Of a stretch of DNA of 64,000 nt, positions 1-10,297 are shown piece by piece; position 1 is the first letter of the stretch, and every line of letters starts with the position of its first letter. The notes beneath the pieces were generated by a model, which searched no databases, was not told the origin of the DNA, and worked only from the letters and a program-made list of their open reading frames with translations. The position numbers and the translations under genes were made by a program. The DNA comes from Winogradskyella marina. GTDB lineage: Bacteria > Bacteroidota > Bacteroidia > Flavobacteriales > Flavobacteriaceae. The stretch spans positions 310,001-374,000 of the forward strand of contig NZ_JADOET010000001.1 in the NCBI RefSeq assembly GCF_015645385.1, in the 5' to 3' direction.

Positions 1-1313
1 TCAATTCCAATATCTCCTGCTCCAATAGTTAATACAATTTGAGCATTAGATTTTTCTATTTCATCAATTAAATGTGATTTTTCAATTAATTTTTTATTAG
101 GATTTTTAACCTTATCTAAAAGCCATTTAGACGTCACTCCATCAATTGGTATTTCTCTTGCTGGATAGATATCTAAGAGTAATAATTCGTCGAAATTTGA
201 AAGACTTTCAGCAAATCCATCCACAAAATCTCTTGTTCTAGTATATAAATGTGGTTGAAAAATTGCCAACACTTTTTTATCGGGATACATTTCCCTAACA
301 GCCTGATGTACAGCATTTATTTCTTCAGGATGATGTGCATAATCATCAATAAACACAAAATCGTCTGTTCTAATATGATAGGTAAATCGTCGTTTGACGC
401 CTTTATAGGTTTCAAGAGCTTTCGACAATTCATTGTATTCACAACCATATTCTGCAGCCATAGCTATCGCAATAATGGCGTTAGAAAGATTATGCCTGCC
501 TGGTAAACTAAATTTGAAATCGTAATACGTTCCGCTTGGTGTTTTTATATCAAAAATATAAGAACCATTTTCTATGGAGATATTTTGCGCACAATAATCT
601 GAGTCATCATCAATACCGTAAGTTATCCCTTTTAGCGGTAATCCATTCTTTACAAATAGCTTTCCATTTGGTTTTATACACTCTGAAAAATCTTTGAATG
701 TTTCTACCAACGCTTCAGCATTACCATAAATATCTAGATGGTCTGCATCCATAGACGTAATACATGCCAAATCTGGCGACAAGGTTAAAAATGAACGATC
801 GAATTCATCTGCCTCTACAACGGTTACTTCAGTTCCGTTTATAATTAAATTAGAATTGTAATTTTCACTTATTCCGCCTAAAAATGCGGTTACTGGCACA
901 TTGCACGCATTCAACAAATGCCCTAAAATACTGGTCGTCGTTGTTTTACCATGCGTACCTGCAACTGCCAAACAAACGGTTTGTTTTGTTATTTCTCCTA
1001 ATACAGCAGAACGCTTTAAAACATTAAAATTATTATCCTTAAAATAATCGAATTCTGAATGGTTTTTAGGAATGGCTGGCGTATATACCACAAGCGTATC
1101 TTCAGAATTTAAAAATGTGCTAGGAATTTTATTGACATCATCTTCAAAGTGAATATCAATTCCTAACCCTCCCAATGCATTTGTGATGTCAGTTGATGTT
1201 TTGTCATAACCAGCCACTTGTTTACCGTTGGCCTCAAAATAGCGCGCAATAGCACTCATTCCGATGCCTCCGATACCAATAAAATAGACGTTATTTACTG
1301 TACTAAAATTCAC
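1..1313 (-). CDS. murC: UDP-N-acetylmuramate--L-alanine ligase MurC (3' end cut by window edge)
   Basis: MurC adds L-alanine to UDP-MurNAc, the first cytoplasmic step of the peptide stem. I translated this frame by hand. It starts at a GTG (1313-1311) that overlaps the murG stop in a GTGA arrangement, and reads [20 protein letters not shown], the Mur-ligase nucleotide-binding glycine motif. The ATP loop [10 protein letters not shown] lies near 930-965 of the window. About 437 codons are present and the frame runs open off the left edge at a sequence reading [14 protein letters not shown]. MurC proteins of this group end shortly after that motif, so probably only 10-20 residues are missing. 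This is truncation by the window and not gene decay. It is the last visible gene of the dcw operon. Confidence 0.96.
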   Translation of the reverse strand, partial: MNFSTVNNVYFIGIGGIGMSAIARYFEANGKQVAGYDKTSTDITNALGGLGIDIHFEDDVNKIPSTFLNSEDTLVVYTPAIPKNHSEFDYFKDNNFNVLKRSAVLGEITKQTVCLAVAGTHGKTTTTSILGHLLNACNVPVTAFLGGISENYNSNLIINGTEVTVVEADEFDRSFLTLSPDLACITSMDADHLDIYGNAEALVETFKDFSECIKPNGKLFVKNGLPLKGITYGIDDDSDYCAQNISIENGSYIFDIKTPSGTYYDFKFSLPGRHNLSNAIIAIAMAAEYGCEYNELSKALETYKGVKRRFTYHIRTDDFVFIDDYAHHPEEINAVHQAVREMYPDKKVLAIFQPHLYTRTRDFVDGFAESLSNFDELLLLDIYPAREIPIDGVTSKWLLDKVKNPNKKLIEKSHLIDEIEKSNAQIVLTIGAGDIGI

Positions 1314-2407
1314 TTGCTTTTTAATAATTTTTCAACTTCATCCACTATGTCATTTGTGGCATTTACTAAAGCTAAAGCTTCAATGTTTTTACTTAATTCT
1401 TCTTTCTTAGTTTCATTGGACATTAATTCTGAAAATTCCGTTTGAAATTCAGTGTCCAAATCTTGCTCTTTTATTAAAATCGCAGCATTTTTATCTGCAA
1501 CCGCTTTTGCATTTTTTGTTTGGTGATCTTCTGCTACATTTGGCGACGGAATAAAAATTACCGGTTTTCCAACAATACATAGTTCTGAAACCGAAATCGC
1601 ACCTGCCCGAGAAATTATTGCATCTGCTGCTGCATAAGCCAAATCCATCTGATTTAAAAAGGCATGGACTTGAATATTTTTTAATTGATTATGCTTTTTG
1701 TATTGCGCGTGGTACAATTTGCCACACTGCCAAACCACTTGAATATCTTGCGCTTCAAAAAACGGAATATTATCCTCAATTAATTGATTAATTCGTCTTG
1801 CTCCCAAACTACCACCTAACACCAATAGCGTTTGTTTATTGTGTTTTAGATTGAACGCATCTTTACCTTCAGTAGGTTTGTTTTTTACCTGTAATAAATC
1901 TTTACGGATTGGGTTGCCTGTTAGTTTAATTTTTTCTTTTGGGAAGAATTTCTCCAACCCTTCATAAGCCACACAAATAGTGTTCACTTTTTTAGCCAAT
2001 AACTTATTAGTTATGCCTGGAAAAGAATTCTGTTCTTGAATTAAACTCGGAACTCCTTTTGAAGAAGCTACCTGCAATAAAGGTCCACTTGCAAAACCAC
2101 CTGTACCAATTACAGCATCTGGTTTAAACGCATTTACAATTTTTCGTGACCGTAACAAACTACTAATTAACTTAAATGGAAATGCTAAATTTTTCAAAGT
2201 CAGCTTTCTTTGAATTCCAGAAATCCATAACCCTTCAATCTTATAACCAGCTTGCGGCACTTTATCCATTTCCATACGGTCAGAAGCTCCAACAAATAAG
2301 AATTCGGCATCAGGATAGCGCGACTTTAATTCGTCGGCAATCGCAACTGCAGGATAAATATGTCCTCCTGTTCCTCCTCCAGATAATATGAATTTGTAAT
2401 TACTCAT
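1310..2407 (-). CDS. murG: MurG, lipid II-forming GlcNAc transferase
   Basis: MurG transfers GlcNAc from UDP-GlcNAc onto lipid I to give lipid II at the inner face of the membrane. The 365-residue product has the usual length. The N-terminal [10 protein letters not shown] loop is at residues 11-20, followed by GTGGFASGP around 101 and QEQNSFPG around 125. The GT28 C-terminal half has GGSLGARR near 197 and [11 protein letters not shown] near 265, which line the donor sugar-nucleotide site in this family. Its ATG shares one base with the upstream ftsW stop (TAATG) and its own TGA overlaps the murC GTG, so translation of the three genes is probably coupled. Confidence 0.98.
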   Translation of the reverse strand: MSNYKFILSGGGTGGHIYPAVAIADELKSRYPDAEFLFVGASDRMEMDKVPQAGYKIEGLWISGIQRKLTLKNLAFPFKLISSLLRSRKIVNAFKPDAVIGTGGFASGPLLQVASSKGVPSLIQEQNSFPGITNKLLAKKVNTICVAYEGLEKFFPKEKIKLTGNPIRKDLLQVKNKPTEGKDAFNLKHNKQTLLVLGGSLGARRINQLIEDNIPFFEAQDIQVVWQCGKLYHAQYKKHNQLKNIQVHAFLNQMDLAYAAADAIISRAGAISVSELCIVGKPVIFIPSPNVAEDHQTKNAKAVADKNAAILIKEQDLDTEFQTEFSELMSNETKKEELSKNIEALALVNATNDIVDEVEKLLKSK

Positions 2408-3600
2408 TAAATTGTTTCGCTTAAAATTGATAATGGATTATCGTTATCCGCCTCATCTTTATTGTCCTTTATTTCTTGTCGTCTTGCACTTACGCTTAGT
2501 ATAATCCCTATAGCCAAACAGGTCATCCAAATAGATGTTCCACCACTACTTATTAATGGTAACGTTTGGCCAGTAACCGGAAATAACTCAACCGCTACTG
2601 CCATATTAATTAAGGCCTGAAATACTATTGGCAAACCAACACCTAAAACCAGTAATTTACCAAAAATGGTATCTGATTTATGACTTACAACTACTATTCT
2701 GAATAATAGCCACATATATAACACCAGTAAAAGCACACCACCAAACAAGCCGTATTCTTCAATTATAATGGCAAAAATAAAATCGGATGACGACTGTGGC
2801 AAAAAATTCTTTTGCACACTTTTTCCTGGTCCTAAAGGCGTAAGTCCTGTCGCAATTGCAATTTTTGCTTTTTCTATCTGATAGTCCGCTTCTGTATCTT
2901 CTCCATTTGCAAAATTCTCAATTCTACTCATCCAAGTATCTACTCTATTTGGCATCGCCTCAGGAAATGCTTTAGCTACCAAAACGAAAATTGCCAAGGC
3001 TGCAAAACCACTCAACATCATTAAAACCAAATACTTTAGAGGATAACCACCTATAAATGCCAACATCATAATCATTGTAAAAATGATAGCTGTTGTTGAA
3101 AAATTAGCTGGAAGAATGAGCATTAAAATCACAAAAACAGGTGTCCAAAGCGGTAAAATTGTTTCTGTAAACTTAACCTCTTTATCTTTTATTTTTGACA
3201 AATACCTCGCCACATAAACCATTAACACCACTGATGCTAAGGTCGAAGTTTGAAACGACATATTAACAATCGGAATCTGAATCCAGCGGCTTGCGTTTGC
3301 ACCTGCAATAGTTGTTCCTTGCAGCATTGTAACCAACAACAACACAAACACAATAGGAATCATTACCATTGATAAACCACGAAAATACTTGTAAGGAACT
3401 TTATGAACGCCAAACATAATAACAATACCCAAAAACAAATGCATAAAATGCTTTACAAAGAATGAAAACGTGTTGGTGTTTCCACTATTTGCTAAATTAC
3501 TGGCAGCACTATAAACAGGCATAAACGAAAATATAGCCAATAGCGCGACTATTGCCCAAATAGCTTTATCCCCTTTTATTTGTTTAAATAACTTTTGCAT
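2407..3600 (-). CDS. ftsW: FtsW, SEDS-family septal peptidoglycan glycosyltransferase
   Basis: This is an integral membrane protein of 397 residues with about ten hydrophobic segments. It is the SEDS polymerase that makes septal glycan strands together with the class B PBP encoded upstream (ftsI). Diagnostic stretches are the [15 protein letters not shown] segment and the C-terminal [10 protein letters not shown] motif typical of FtsW/RodA. The position between murD and murG is the standard dcw position of ftsW and argues against RodA. The last 30 residues are a charged cytoplasmic tail. A 79-bp gap separates it from murD, one of the larger gaps in the operon. Confidence 0.95.
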   Translation of the reverse strand: MQKLFKQIKGDKAIWAIVALLAIFSFMPVYSAASNLANSGNTNTFSFFVKHFMHLFLGIVIMFGVHKVPYKYFRGLSMVMIPIVFVLLLVTMLQGTTIAGANASRWIQIPIVNMSFQTSTLASVVLMVYVARYLSKIKDKEVKFTETILPLWTPVFVILMLILPANFSTTAIIFTMIMMLAFIGGYPLKYLVLMMLSGFAALAIFVLVAKAFPEAMPNRVDTWMSRIENFANGEDTEADYQIEKAKIAIATGLTPLGPGKSVQKNFLPQSSSDFIFAIIIEEYGLFGGVLLLVLYMWLLFRIVVVSHKSDTIFGKLLVLGVGLPIVFQALINMAVAVELFPVTGQTLPLISSGGTSIWMTCLAIGIILSVSARRQEIKDNKDEADNDNPLSILSETI

Positions 3601-3679
3601 GTTTTGTTTTATCCTTCCTAACCCTGTACTATCGTTTGAGGTAATTTCCCGTAGGAACCTTAAAATTTATGACACTGTT

Positions 3680-5080
3680 TTATAAATTTCTCACAGCATT
3701 TTTAAACTGTCGTCCTCTGTCTTCGTAACTCTCAAATAAATCGAAACTTGCACAAGCAGGTGACAACAATACATTATCGCCAGCTTCTGCTAACCTGTAA
3801 GCAATCTTTACAGCTTCGCTCATATATTGCGTCTCAACGACTACATCTACCATGTTACCAAAAGACTCCATAAGCTTCGCATTGTCTACACCTAAACAGA
3901 TAATTGCTTTGACTTTTTCGTTTACAAACGGAAATAATTCTCGATACTCATTACCTTTATCAACACCACCAACAATCCATACTGTAGGCGCATCCATACT
4001 TTCTAAAGCAAAATACGTTGCATTAACATTGGTTGCTTTTGAATCATTGATATAGCGTACTTTATTGATTTTTAACACGTGCTCTAAGCGATGCTCCACA
4101 CCTTGAAAGTTCTCTAAACTTTCGCGAATGGTTTGCTTTCTAATTTTTAATAAATGCGCAACAGTAGAAGCTGCCATTGCGTTTTTCACGTTGTGTTTTC
4201 CTTCTAATGCTAAGTTATTTGTTGGCATAATGATTTTATTATTATCTATTGTTATTATTATATTATTATCGTGATCTAAATAAGCACCTTGTTCAATAAC
4301 TTTCGTTAATGAAAAAGGTAATTTTCTAGATTGAATTTGATGCTTACTCATGTACTCTAAAATGACCTCATCATCGGCATCATATATAAAATAATCGTCT
4401 TCTGTTTGATTCTCTATTACTCTAAATTTTGAAGCGATATAATTTTCAAACTTATAATCGTAGCGATCTAAATGGTCTGGTGACAAATTAGTTAACACAG
4501 CAATTTTTGGTTTAAAATCTATAATATCATCTAACTGAAAACTGCTAACCTCCAGCACATAATTATCATGATCTTTATCTAAAATTTGTTTCGCGAAACT
4601 ATCACCTATATTTCCTGCTAAACCAACATTTATTTCTTGTTTTAAGAGATGGTGTGTTAGTGTTGCTGTTGTCGTTTTACCGTTACTACCAGTTATAGCC
4701 ACCAAAGTTGCATCTGTAAATTTTGATGCAAACTCAATTTCAGACACCACTGTTATTTTAGCTTCACGAATTTGTTTCACCAAAGCCACCTTATCTGGAA
4801 TACCTGGACTTTTCATGATGATGTCTGCATTTAGAATTTTTGATTCTGTGTGCTGCTCATCTTCAAATTCAATCTCATTATTTAAAAGAACGTCTTTATA
4901 TTTTTCTTTAACTTTTCCTTTATCAGATACAAAAACCTTGTATCCTTTTGCTTTTCCGAGCAATGCTGTTCCTACTCCACTTTCACCACCTCCAAGAATT
5001 ACTAACCGAAGCTGACCCCTAATTCCTTCCCCAAAAGAAAAGGACTTCTCACTTTGCTGGTTATTAATTGCTTCGTTCAT
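3680..5080 (-). CDS. murD: MurD, UDP-MurNAc-L-Ala--D-Glu ligase with unusual N-terminal extension
   Basis: MurD adds D-glutamate to UDP-MurNAc-L-Ala in the cytoplasm. The Rossmann-like first domain starts at LRLVILGGGESGVG (residues 24-37), the ATP loop GSNGKTT is at 131-137, and the protein ends in the Mur C-terminal domain (DNVLLSPACASFD). It is 466 residues. About 23 residues precede the point where I expect the family to begin. Residues 11-22 (EKSFSFGEGIRG) are encoded by a sequence that resembles a dispersed flavobacterial palindromic repeat (see 5014-5050). I see no ATG, GTG or TTG between the repeat and LRLVI, so the ATG at 5080 appears to be the only usable start. Confidence 0.95.
   Translation of the reverse strand: MNEAINNQQSEKSFSFGEGIRGQLRLVILGGGESGVGTALLGKAKGYKVFVSDKGKVKEKYKDVLLNNEIEFEDEQHTESKILNADIIMKSPGIPDKVALVKQIREAKITVVSEIEFASKFTDATLVAITGSNGKTTTATLTHHLLKQEINVGLAGNIGDSFAKQILDKDHDNYVLEVSSFQLDDIIDFKPKIAVLTNLSPDHLDRYDYKFENYIASKFRVIENQTEDDYFIYDADDEVILEYMSKHQIQSRKLPFSLTKVIEQGAYLDHDNNIIITIDNNKIIMPTNNLALEGKHNVKNAMAASTVAHLLKIRKQTIRESLENFQGVEHRLEHVLKINKVRYINDSKATNVNATYFALESMDAPTVWIVGGVDKGNEYRELFPFVNEKVKAIICLGVDNAKLMESFGNMVDVVVETQYMSEAVKIAYRLAEAGDNVLLSPACASFDLFESYEDRGRQFKNAVRNL
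5014..5050 (-). repeat. Dispersed palindromic repeat inside the murD 5' end
   Basis: Read on the minus strand this stretch is a CCTTC..GAAGG hairpin followed by AATTAGGGGT. A second copy of the same design, hairpin then TTTAGGGGTG, lies between oppC and prc at 14546-14576. Repeats of this general form are common between flavobacterial genes, as far as I recall. Here the copy is read in frame as murD residues 11-22. Confidence 0.5.
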
Positions 5081-5093
5081 TATTTTCTTTATG

Positions 5094-5164
5094 TCATTCC
5101 TGCAAAAGCAGGAACCTACTTATATTCTACTTTTATTGTGGATCCCTGCTTTTGCAGGAATAAC
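5094..5164. repeat. Paired inverted REP-like palindromes between murD and mraY
   Basis: Two copies of a short palindrome face each other: ATTCCTGCAAAAGCAGGAA at 5096-5114 and TCCCTGCTTTTGCAGGAAT at 5143-5161. Each copy can form its own CCTGC/GCAGG hairpin, and the two copies can also pair with each other. This tail-to-tail layout resembles REP/BIME elements, and the ATTCCTGC..GCAGGAAT core is a familiar intergenic repeat in flavobacteria. Within the operon transcript it could stabilise or attenuate RNA between mraY and murD. Confidence 0.7.
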
Positions 5165-5171
5165 AAATCGT

Positions 5172-6413
5172 TTATCTAATTTTAAGAGTTACAATAGTTA
5201 TAATGGCAAGCAGGATTCCAACAATCCAAAAACGCGTTACAATCTTACTTTCGTGATAACCTGATTTTTGATAGTGATGGTGTAATGGAGACATTTTGAA
5301 AATGCGTCGTCCTTCACCAAACTTTTTTCTAGTGTATTTGAAATAGCTAACCTGCAAAACAACCGATAAGTTTTCTGCTAAGAAAATTCCACATAGTATT
5401 GGAATTAACCATTCTTTCCTAACAGCAATCGCAATAACAGCTATAATACCTCCAATGGTTAAACTTCCTGTATCTCCCATAAAAACTTGAGCTGGATACG
5501 TATTATACCACAAGAAACCAACTAATGCCCCTACAAATGCAGCGATGTAAATTGTTATTTCTTCTGCTCTTGGGATATACATAATATCTAAGTATCCTGA
5601 AAAAACGATGTTACTAGAAACCCATGCAAAAATCCCAAGTGTTAATACAATTATAGCAGAAGTTCCTGCTGCGAGACCATCTATTCCATCTGTGAGATTT
5701 GCACCATTAGACACTGCTGTAATTATGAAAATGCTAACTAGAATAAAAACGATCCACGCATACTTTTCTAGTTCAGGACTTATCCAAGTAATTAAATCTG
5801 AATAATTAAACTCATTGTCTTTTGCGAAAGGAATGGTGGTCTTTGTTGATTTTGTTTCTTCTTTAAATAGTTTTGTAGCTTGTACATCTGGATTTGATGT
5901 ACGTAATTCATTCTGTTGTGCAATTGGTAATTTTTCTTTAATGGTTACATCTTGATGAAAAAATAGAGTTGCACCAACTATAATTCCTAAACCAACTTGA
6001 CCAAGCACTTTAAACTTTCCTTTTAAACCTTCTTTATCATTTTTGAACTTCTTTATATAATCGTCAATAAACCCAATGGTTCCCATCCAAAGTGTGGTTA
6101 CGATTAGAAGAATTATATAAATGTTTTCAAGTTTTGCTAATAACAGTACTGGAATAAGTGTGGCTAAAATAATAATGATTCCACCCATGGTTGGCGTTCC
6201 AGCTTTTTCAACCTGACCTTCTAATCCCAAATCACGAATGGTTTCTCCCACTTGCTGTTTTTGTAAAAATCGGATGATCCGCTTACCAAAAATCGTAGAA
6301 ATTAACAATGACAATATAATTGCCACAGCCGCTCTAAAGGTTATAAACCCAAAAAGTGAAGCTCCAGGTAATTGGAACTGTTGTTCTAGATATTCGAATA
6401 AGTAATACAGCAT
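5172..6413 (-). CDS. mraY: MraY, phospho-MurNAc-pentapeptide translocase
   Basis: MraY transfers phospho-MurNAc-pentapeptide to undecaprenyl phosphate, forming lipid I. The 413-residue protein is polytopic and carries the GTPTMGG motif near residue 73 ([12 protein letters not shown]), DDYIKK near 117, the [10 protein letters not shown] motif in the middle, and the [11 protein letters not shown] active-site histidines near the C-terminus. It is about 50 residues longer than the usual 360. The extra length is a polar insertion, about residues 150-210, between membrane segments, which I believe is normal for this phylum. Palindromic repeats flank the gene on both sides. Confidence 0.97.
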   Translation of the reverse strand: MLYYLFEYLEQQFQLPGASLFGFITFRAAVAIILSLLISTIFGKRIIRFLQKQQVGETIRDLGLEGQVEKAGTPTMGGIIIILATLIPVLLLAKLENIYIILLIVTTLWMGTIGFIDDYIKKFKNDKEGLKGKFKVLGQVGLGIIVGATLFFHQDVTIKEKLPIAQQNELRTSNPDVQATKLFKEETKSTKTTIPFAKDNEFNYSDLITWISPELEKYAWIVFILVSIFIITAVSNGANLTDGIDGLAAGTSAIIVLTLGIFAWVSSNIVFSGYLDIMYIPRAEEITIYIAAFVGALVGFLWYNTYPAQVFMGDTGSLTIGGIIAVIAIAVRKEWLIPILCGIFLAENLSVVLQVSYFKYTRKKFGEGRRIFKMSPLHHHYQKSGYHESKIVTRFWIVGILLAIITIVTLKIR

Positions 6414-6462
6414 CGTATTTTGTTAATTATTTATTTTCTTTTTTACTTCGTTCTTCCAAACA

Positions 6463-6489
6463 CCTACAAGGTTTTAGAAACCTTGCAGG
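6463..6489. repeat. Imperfect palindrome between murE and mraY
   Basis: The sequence CCTACAAGGTTT, a 3-base spacer, then AAACCTTGCAGG forms a 12-bp stem with one mismatch. A related palindrome occurs at 31900-31926 between two unrelated genes, so this is probably a small dispersed repeat and not a gene-specific site. It has no T-run in the direction of operon transcription, so I do not call it a terminator. Confidence 0.6.
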
Positions 6490-6494
6490 AGTAT

Positions 6495-7958
6495 TTATTT
6501 CTGTAATTGTTCTAAATAGTTTTTAACGATTTTATAATCATCAAAATCAGACCGTTCTCCTTTTATCTCTTGATACGTCTCATGGCCTTTTCCTGCAATT
6601 AAAATAATATCGTTTGGTCCTGCCATCTGACAAGCTGTTTTAATCGCTTGCTTTCTATCTGTAATGGACAAGGTTTTTTTGAAATCCTGAGGCTCAACAC
6701 CTTTTTCCATGTCTTCAATTATGGTTTCAGGGACTTCATGTCTTGGGTTATCGCTAGTTAAAATCACTTTAGTACTTAAGGTTGAAGCGATATGCGCCAT
6801 TTTTGGCCGTTTCGTTTTATCTCTATTACCACCACATCCAACGACTGTAATCAGTTCTTCATTTTTAGTTCTGATATCATTAATAGTTTGTAAAACATTT
6901 TTCAACGCATCTGGTGTGTGTGCATAATCTACAATGGCAGTAATTTTTTCTTCTGAAATAAAATACTGAAAGCGTCCAGCTACATTTTCAAGCTCACTTA
7001 TTAAGCGTAATATTTCAACTTTATCTAAACCTAATAATTCAGCTGTTCCGTAAATAGCAAGAATATTGTAAGCATTAAAACTTCCTATTAATCGCGTCCA
7101 CAGCTCACTGTCATTCAACTTTAATAGTAATCCACTAAATTCATTCTCTAAAATTTTCGCTCTGAAATCGGCATAATTTTTTAAAGCGTATGTATATTTT
7201 TTGGCTGATGTATTTTGAAACATCACCAAACCATTTTTATCATCTATATTGGTTAAGGCAAAAGCATCATTTGGTAATTGATCAAAAAACCGCTTCTTTA
7301 CATCTCTATATTCTGCAAAGGTGTCGTGATAATCTAAGTGATCATGCGATAAGTTGGTATAAATACCACCTTCAAACTTTAAGCCTTCTGTTCTACTTTG
7401 ATGAATACCATGCGAACTCACTTCCATGAAGCAAAACTCTACACCTTCATCATTCATTAACTGCAAATACCTATTAATTGTTAAGGAATCTGGCGTGGTA
7501 TGCGTTGCCTTATACGTTGTATTATCTACCATAACCTTTACAGTAGACAACAAACCAACTTTATAGCCTGCCTTTTTAAACAACTGATACAACAAACTTG
7601 AAACTGTTGTTTTTCCATTAGTCCCTGTAACACCAACAAGTTTTAAATTCTCTGAAGGATGACCATAGAAATTGGCTGCCATATAAGCCATAGCCTGATT
7701 AGAATTAACAACTTCTATATAAGTAATTCCATCTTCTAATGTCTCGGGAAGCCGCTCACAAACTATCGCTGTAGCACCATCTTTGATTGCTTTTTCAATA
7801 TAAAGATGACCATTAGTAACTGTTCCAGAAATTGCCACAAAAACATCATTGGTTTCAATTTGACGTGAATCGAATTCAATTTTACCCACTGTAATATTGG
7901 TACTACCAACAACAGCATTAATTGTAACCTTATATAATATGTCTTTTAATACCATCAT
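6495..7958 (-). CDS. murE: MurE, UDP-MurNAc-tripeptide synthetase (likely meso-DAP adding)
   Basis: MurE adds the third stem-peptide residue. The 487-residue product has the three Mur-ligase domains. The ATP loop GTNGKTT is at residues 112-118, the carbamylated-lysine region follows the MEVSSHG motif, and DNPRHE is at 403-408. DNPR is the signature associated with meso-diaminopimelate in characterised MurE enzymes, so meso-DAP is the inferred substrate. KGHE lies near 456-460. The gene begins with two consecutive ATG codons; the first (7958) overlaps the ftsI TGA in an ATGA junction. Confidence 0.97.
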   Translation of the reverse strand: MMVLKDILYKVTINAVVGSTNITVGKIEFDSRQIETNDVFVAISGTVTNGHLYIEKAIKDGATAIVCERLPETLEDGITYIEVVNSNQAMAYMAANFYGHPSENLKLVGVTGTNGKTTVSSLLYQLFKKAGYKVGLLSTVKVMVDNTTYKATHTTPDSLTINRYLQLMNDEGVEFCFMEVSSHGIHQSRTEGLKFEGGIYTNLSHDHLDYHDTFAEYRDVKKRFFDQLPNDAFALTNIDDKNGLVMFQNTSAKKYTYALKNYADFRAKILENEFSGLLLKLNDSELWTRLIGSFNAYNILAIYGTAELLGLDKVEILRLISELENVAGRFQYFISEEKITAIVDYAHTPDALKNVLQTINDIRTKNEELITVVGCGGNRDKTKRPKMAHIASTLSTKVILTSDNPRHEVPETIIEDMEKGVEPQDFKKTLSITDRKQAIKTACQMAGPNDIILIAGKGHETYQEIKGERSDFDDYKIVKNYLEQLQK

Positions 7959-9967
7959 GATGCTTCTAAAACAACGGTTTGATTGGTTTGTAATTTCTGA
8001 TGTCTTTCAACAGACTGCTTTTTTATAATGCCATTCCCATTCAACTTCACTCGTACATCTACTTGCAAATTTTCTAACAATGCAATAGCATCCATCGCTG
8101 GCATTCCTATTACGCTTGGCATTAATTCTCTATATTTTCGAGCGTTTTCATAATAGCTCTCAAAATCTTCCTCAACCACCTTGTGTTCAAAGTTTAAGGT
8201 TTCAACTTCATCTATAATAGGCGTATCCGTATAGATCTTTTGAGCAACTCTTTTAAAAACTGGACCAGCAACATCAGACCCATAAATACCTACTTTTGTA
8301 CTCGGTTTATGAATAACTACAATGCATGAATATTTTGGGTTATCTGCCGGAAAATAACCAGCAAATGAAGAAATATACTTACGGTCTTTATTCCATTCTT
8401 CGGTATTTGCATAATCCGTTCTAGCTGTACCTGTTTTACCTGCCATAGAAAATGTTTCAGAATACATTCGTCTACCTGTGCCACGAATCACAACATTCTT
8501 TAATATGTCTTGCATTTCATTCAATGTCTTATTAGAGCATATTTTTTCTACAAGGACTTCTTTTTTAAATACTTCAATGTTTTTATCAAACGACTTTACC
8601 GATTTTAAAAAACGAGGCTTAATCAATTCACCATCATTTGCAATAGCATTATAAAACGCTAATATTTGAAGCGGAGTCATTTCTAAGTTATAGCCATAAG
8701 CCATAGATGGCAAAGCATTTCTACTCCAGTTAGCAGCTCCAGGCTTTGGAATATCTGGCTCACCTTCTCCAATAATAGCAACACCTAAAGTTTTATCTAA
8801 CCTCCACGATCTTAATCTATTCAAAAACTTTTCTGGTTCTTGTGAATAATGCTCGTCAATAATAGTTGCCAAACCAATATTAGAAGACACTTCTAAAGCT
8901 CTTGCAGCAGAAATCTCACCATAACCAGGACCAGAATCCGTAATCACACGACCATAAAGTGATTTTCTTCCTTTCTTAGTATCTACAACGGTTGATGTAT
9001 CAATAACCTTATCTTCTAAAGCCGCCATCAAAGCCATAACTTTAAATGTAGAACCAGGCTCATGACTTTCGCCAACCGCATAATTTAGACGTTCGTAATA
9101 GTTTCCATTTTTGTTTCGTCCAAGATTAGAAATCGCTTTAATTTCACCAGTTTTTACATCCATAACTACAACACAACCATGATCTGCTTCATAGATTTCT
9201 AACTGCCTTAATAAAGAGTGATGCGCAATATCTTGAATGTTTACATCAATAGTGGTATACACATCATATCCATCTTGCGGTTCTATTTGATCAAAATCTG
9301 CAATAGGTTTCCATTGCCCATTACCAATTTTTTGTTTTAAACGTTTACCGTTTTTGCCCTGTAAATATTTAACTCCAAAAGCACCATCTATACCTGGCCT
9401 TGTAAAGTTCCCATCTTCATCTTGACGCTCATACCCTATGGTTCGTTCTGCAATTCCACCCATTGGGTGTTCACGCCTAGTGGTTTGCTCAACAATTAAA
9501 CCTCCTTTAATCGCGCCGAGATTTAACAATGGGAAATTGCGCATTCTGATATAATCAGAATAACTAATATTTCGCGCTAATAGGAAATATCTGTTTTTGT
9601 TTTTTCGGGCTTTGCGAATTATATTTCTGTAGTACGACTTAGGTTTCCCTTTATAAACGTGAAGTGAATCTGCTAAGGCTCCGATATATTTTTCAAAAGT
9701 GACGTCTTTTGCCTGGATGGCATCAATTCTAATATCATATTTAGGAACAGAAGTTGCTAGCAAACTTCCATCTGCAGAATACACATTACCACGATTTGCA
9801 GGTATAGGAAAATCTCTAGTTGTAGTTTTTTCTGCAAGCGCTCTATATTTATCACCATGCACAAACTGAATACTCACCAACTTGAACACCACAGCCAAAG
9901 CGAATACAAACATGCAGCCTGCTACGAAGTACAATCTGTGTAATATGTTTTTTTCTGTTATTGCCAA
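7955..9967 (-). CDS. ftsI: Class B penicillin-binding protein (FtsI/PBP3) with C-terminal PASTA domain
   Basis: This is the septal DD-transpeptidase that cross-links the glycan made by FtsW. Residues 12-33 form the single membrane anchor, followed by the PBP dimerisation domain. The transpeptidase domain has the catalytic STFK at 306-309, SSN at 361-363 and KTG at 511-513. Residues 609-670 look like one PASTA domain (PSVIGMPAMDAIALLEN). The start appears to be a TTG at 9967, 3 nt after the ftsL stop. The next in-frame Met is residue 19, inside the membrane segment, so it is unlikely to be used. Length is 670 residues. Confidence 0.95.
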   Translation of the reverse strand: MAITEKNILHRLYFVAGCMFVFALAVVFKLVSIQFVHGDKYRALAEKTTTRDFPIPANRGNVYSADGSLLATSVPKYDIRIDAIQAKDVTFEKYIGALADSLHVYKGKPKSYYRNIIRKARKNKNRYFLLARNISYSDYIRMRNFPLLNLGAIKGGLIVEQTTRREHPMGGIAERTIGYERQDEDGNFTRPGIDGAFGVKYLQGKNGKRLKQKIGNGQWKPIADFDQIEPQDGYDVYTTIDVNIQDIAHHSLLRQLEIYEADHGCVVVMDVKTGEIKAISNLGRNKNGNYYERLNYAVGESHEPGSTFKVMALMAALEDKVIDTSTVVDTKKGRKSLYGRVITDSGPGYGEISAARALEVSSNIGLATIIDEHYSQEPEKFLNRLRSWRLDKTLGVAIIGEGEPDIPKPGAANWSRNALPSMAYGYNLEMTPLQILAFYNAIANDGELIKPRFLKSVKSFDKNIEVFKKEVLVEKICSNKTLNEMQDILKNVVIRGTGRRMYSETFSMAGKTGTARTDYANTEEWNKDRKYISSFAGYFPADNPKYSCIVVIHKPSTKVGIYGSDVAGPVFKRVAQKIYTDTPIIDEVETLNFEHKVVEEDFESYYENARKYRELMPSVIGMPAMDAIALLENLQVDVRVKLNGNGIIKKQSVERHQKLQTNQTVVLEAS

Positions 9968-9970
9968 AGC

Positions 9971-10297
9971 TTAGTCTTGTTGCTGTTGTGATTTAACTAT
10001 TATTTTTGTTGGTGGGTTTAAGGAAATCCCAATTCCTTTTTTTTTCATTTCAGCTTCTACAAAAGATTCCTTTTTAAGCTGCATTAGCTTTCCTCTTTTA
10101 TCTACAAATGCCGAACGCAATTCTTTTACTTCATTTGTTAGTTTTGCGATTTCATAAACTTTCTGATCAGCACTATGCGAACTCGCAATCATTATGATTG
10201 CTAGAAATGAAATAAAAATGATGATACGCCAATTTTTAAACGAATCATCACTGATTAGAAACTTACCTCTTAATATGCTGTATATGTTTTTTTTCAT
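9971..10297 (-). CDS. ftsL: FtsL-like small division protein
   Basis: This 108-residue bitopic protein has one membrane segment (about residues 25-43, IIIFISFLAIIMIASS) followed by a heptad-rich helix (EIAKLTNEVKELRSAFVDKRGKLMQLK). That architecture, and the position between rsmH and ftsI, is that of FtsL, which bridges FtsQ and the FtsW/FtsI synthase. Sequence conservation of FtsL is low, so the name rests mainly on topology and position. Its ATG overlaps the rsmH TGA (ATGA). Confidence 0.85.
   Translation of the reverse strand: MKKNIYSILRGKFLISDDSFKNWRIIIFISFLAIIMIASSHSADQKVYEIAKLTNEVKELRSAFVDKRGKLMQLKKESFVEAEMKKKGIGISLNPPTKIIVKSQQQQD

Noticed and set aside
1-1313. murC as a truncated pseudogene
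   Set aside because: The frame is intact up to the window edge and only the last few codons are missing because the window ends there.
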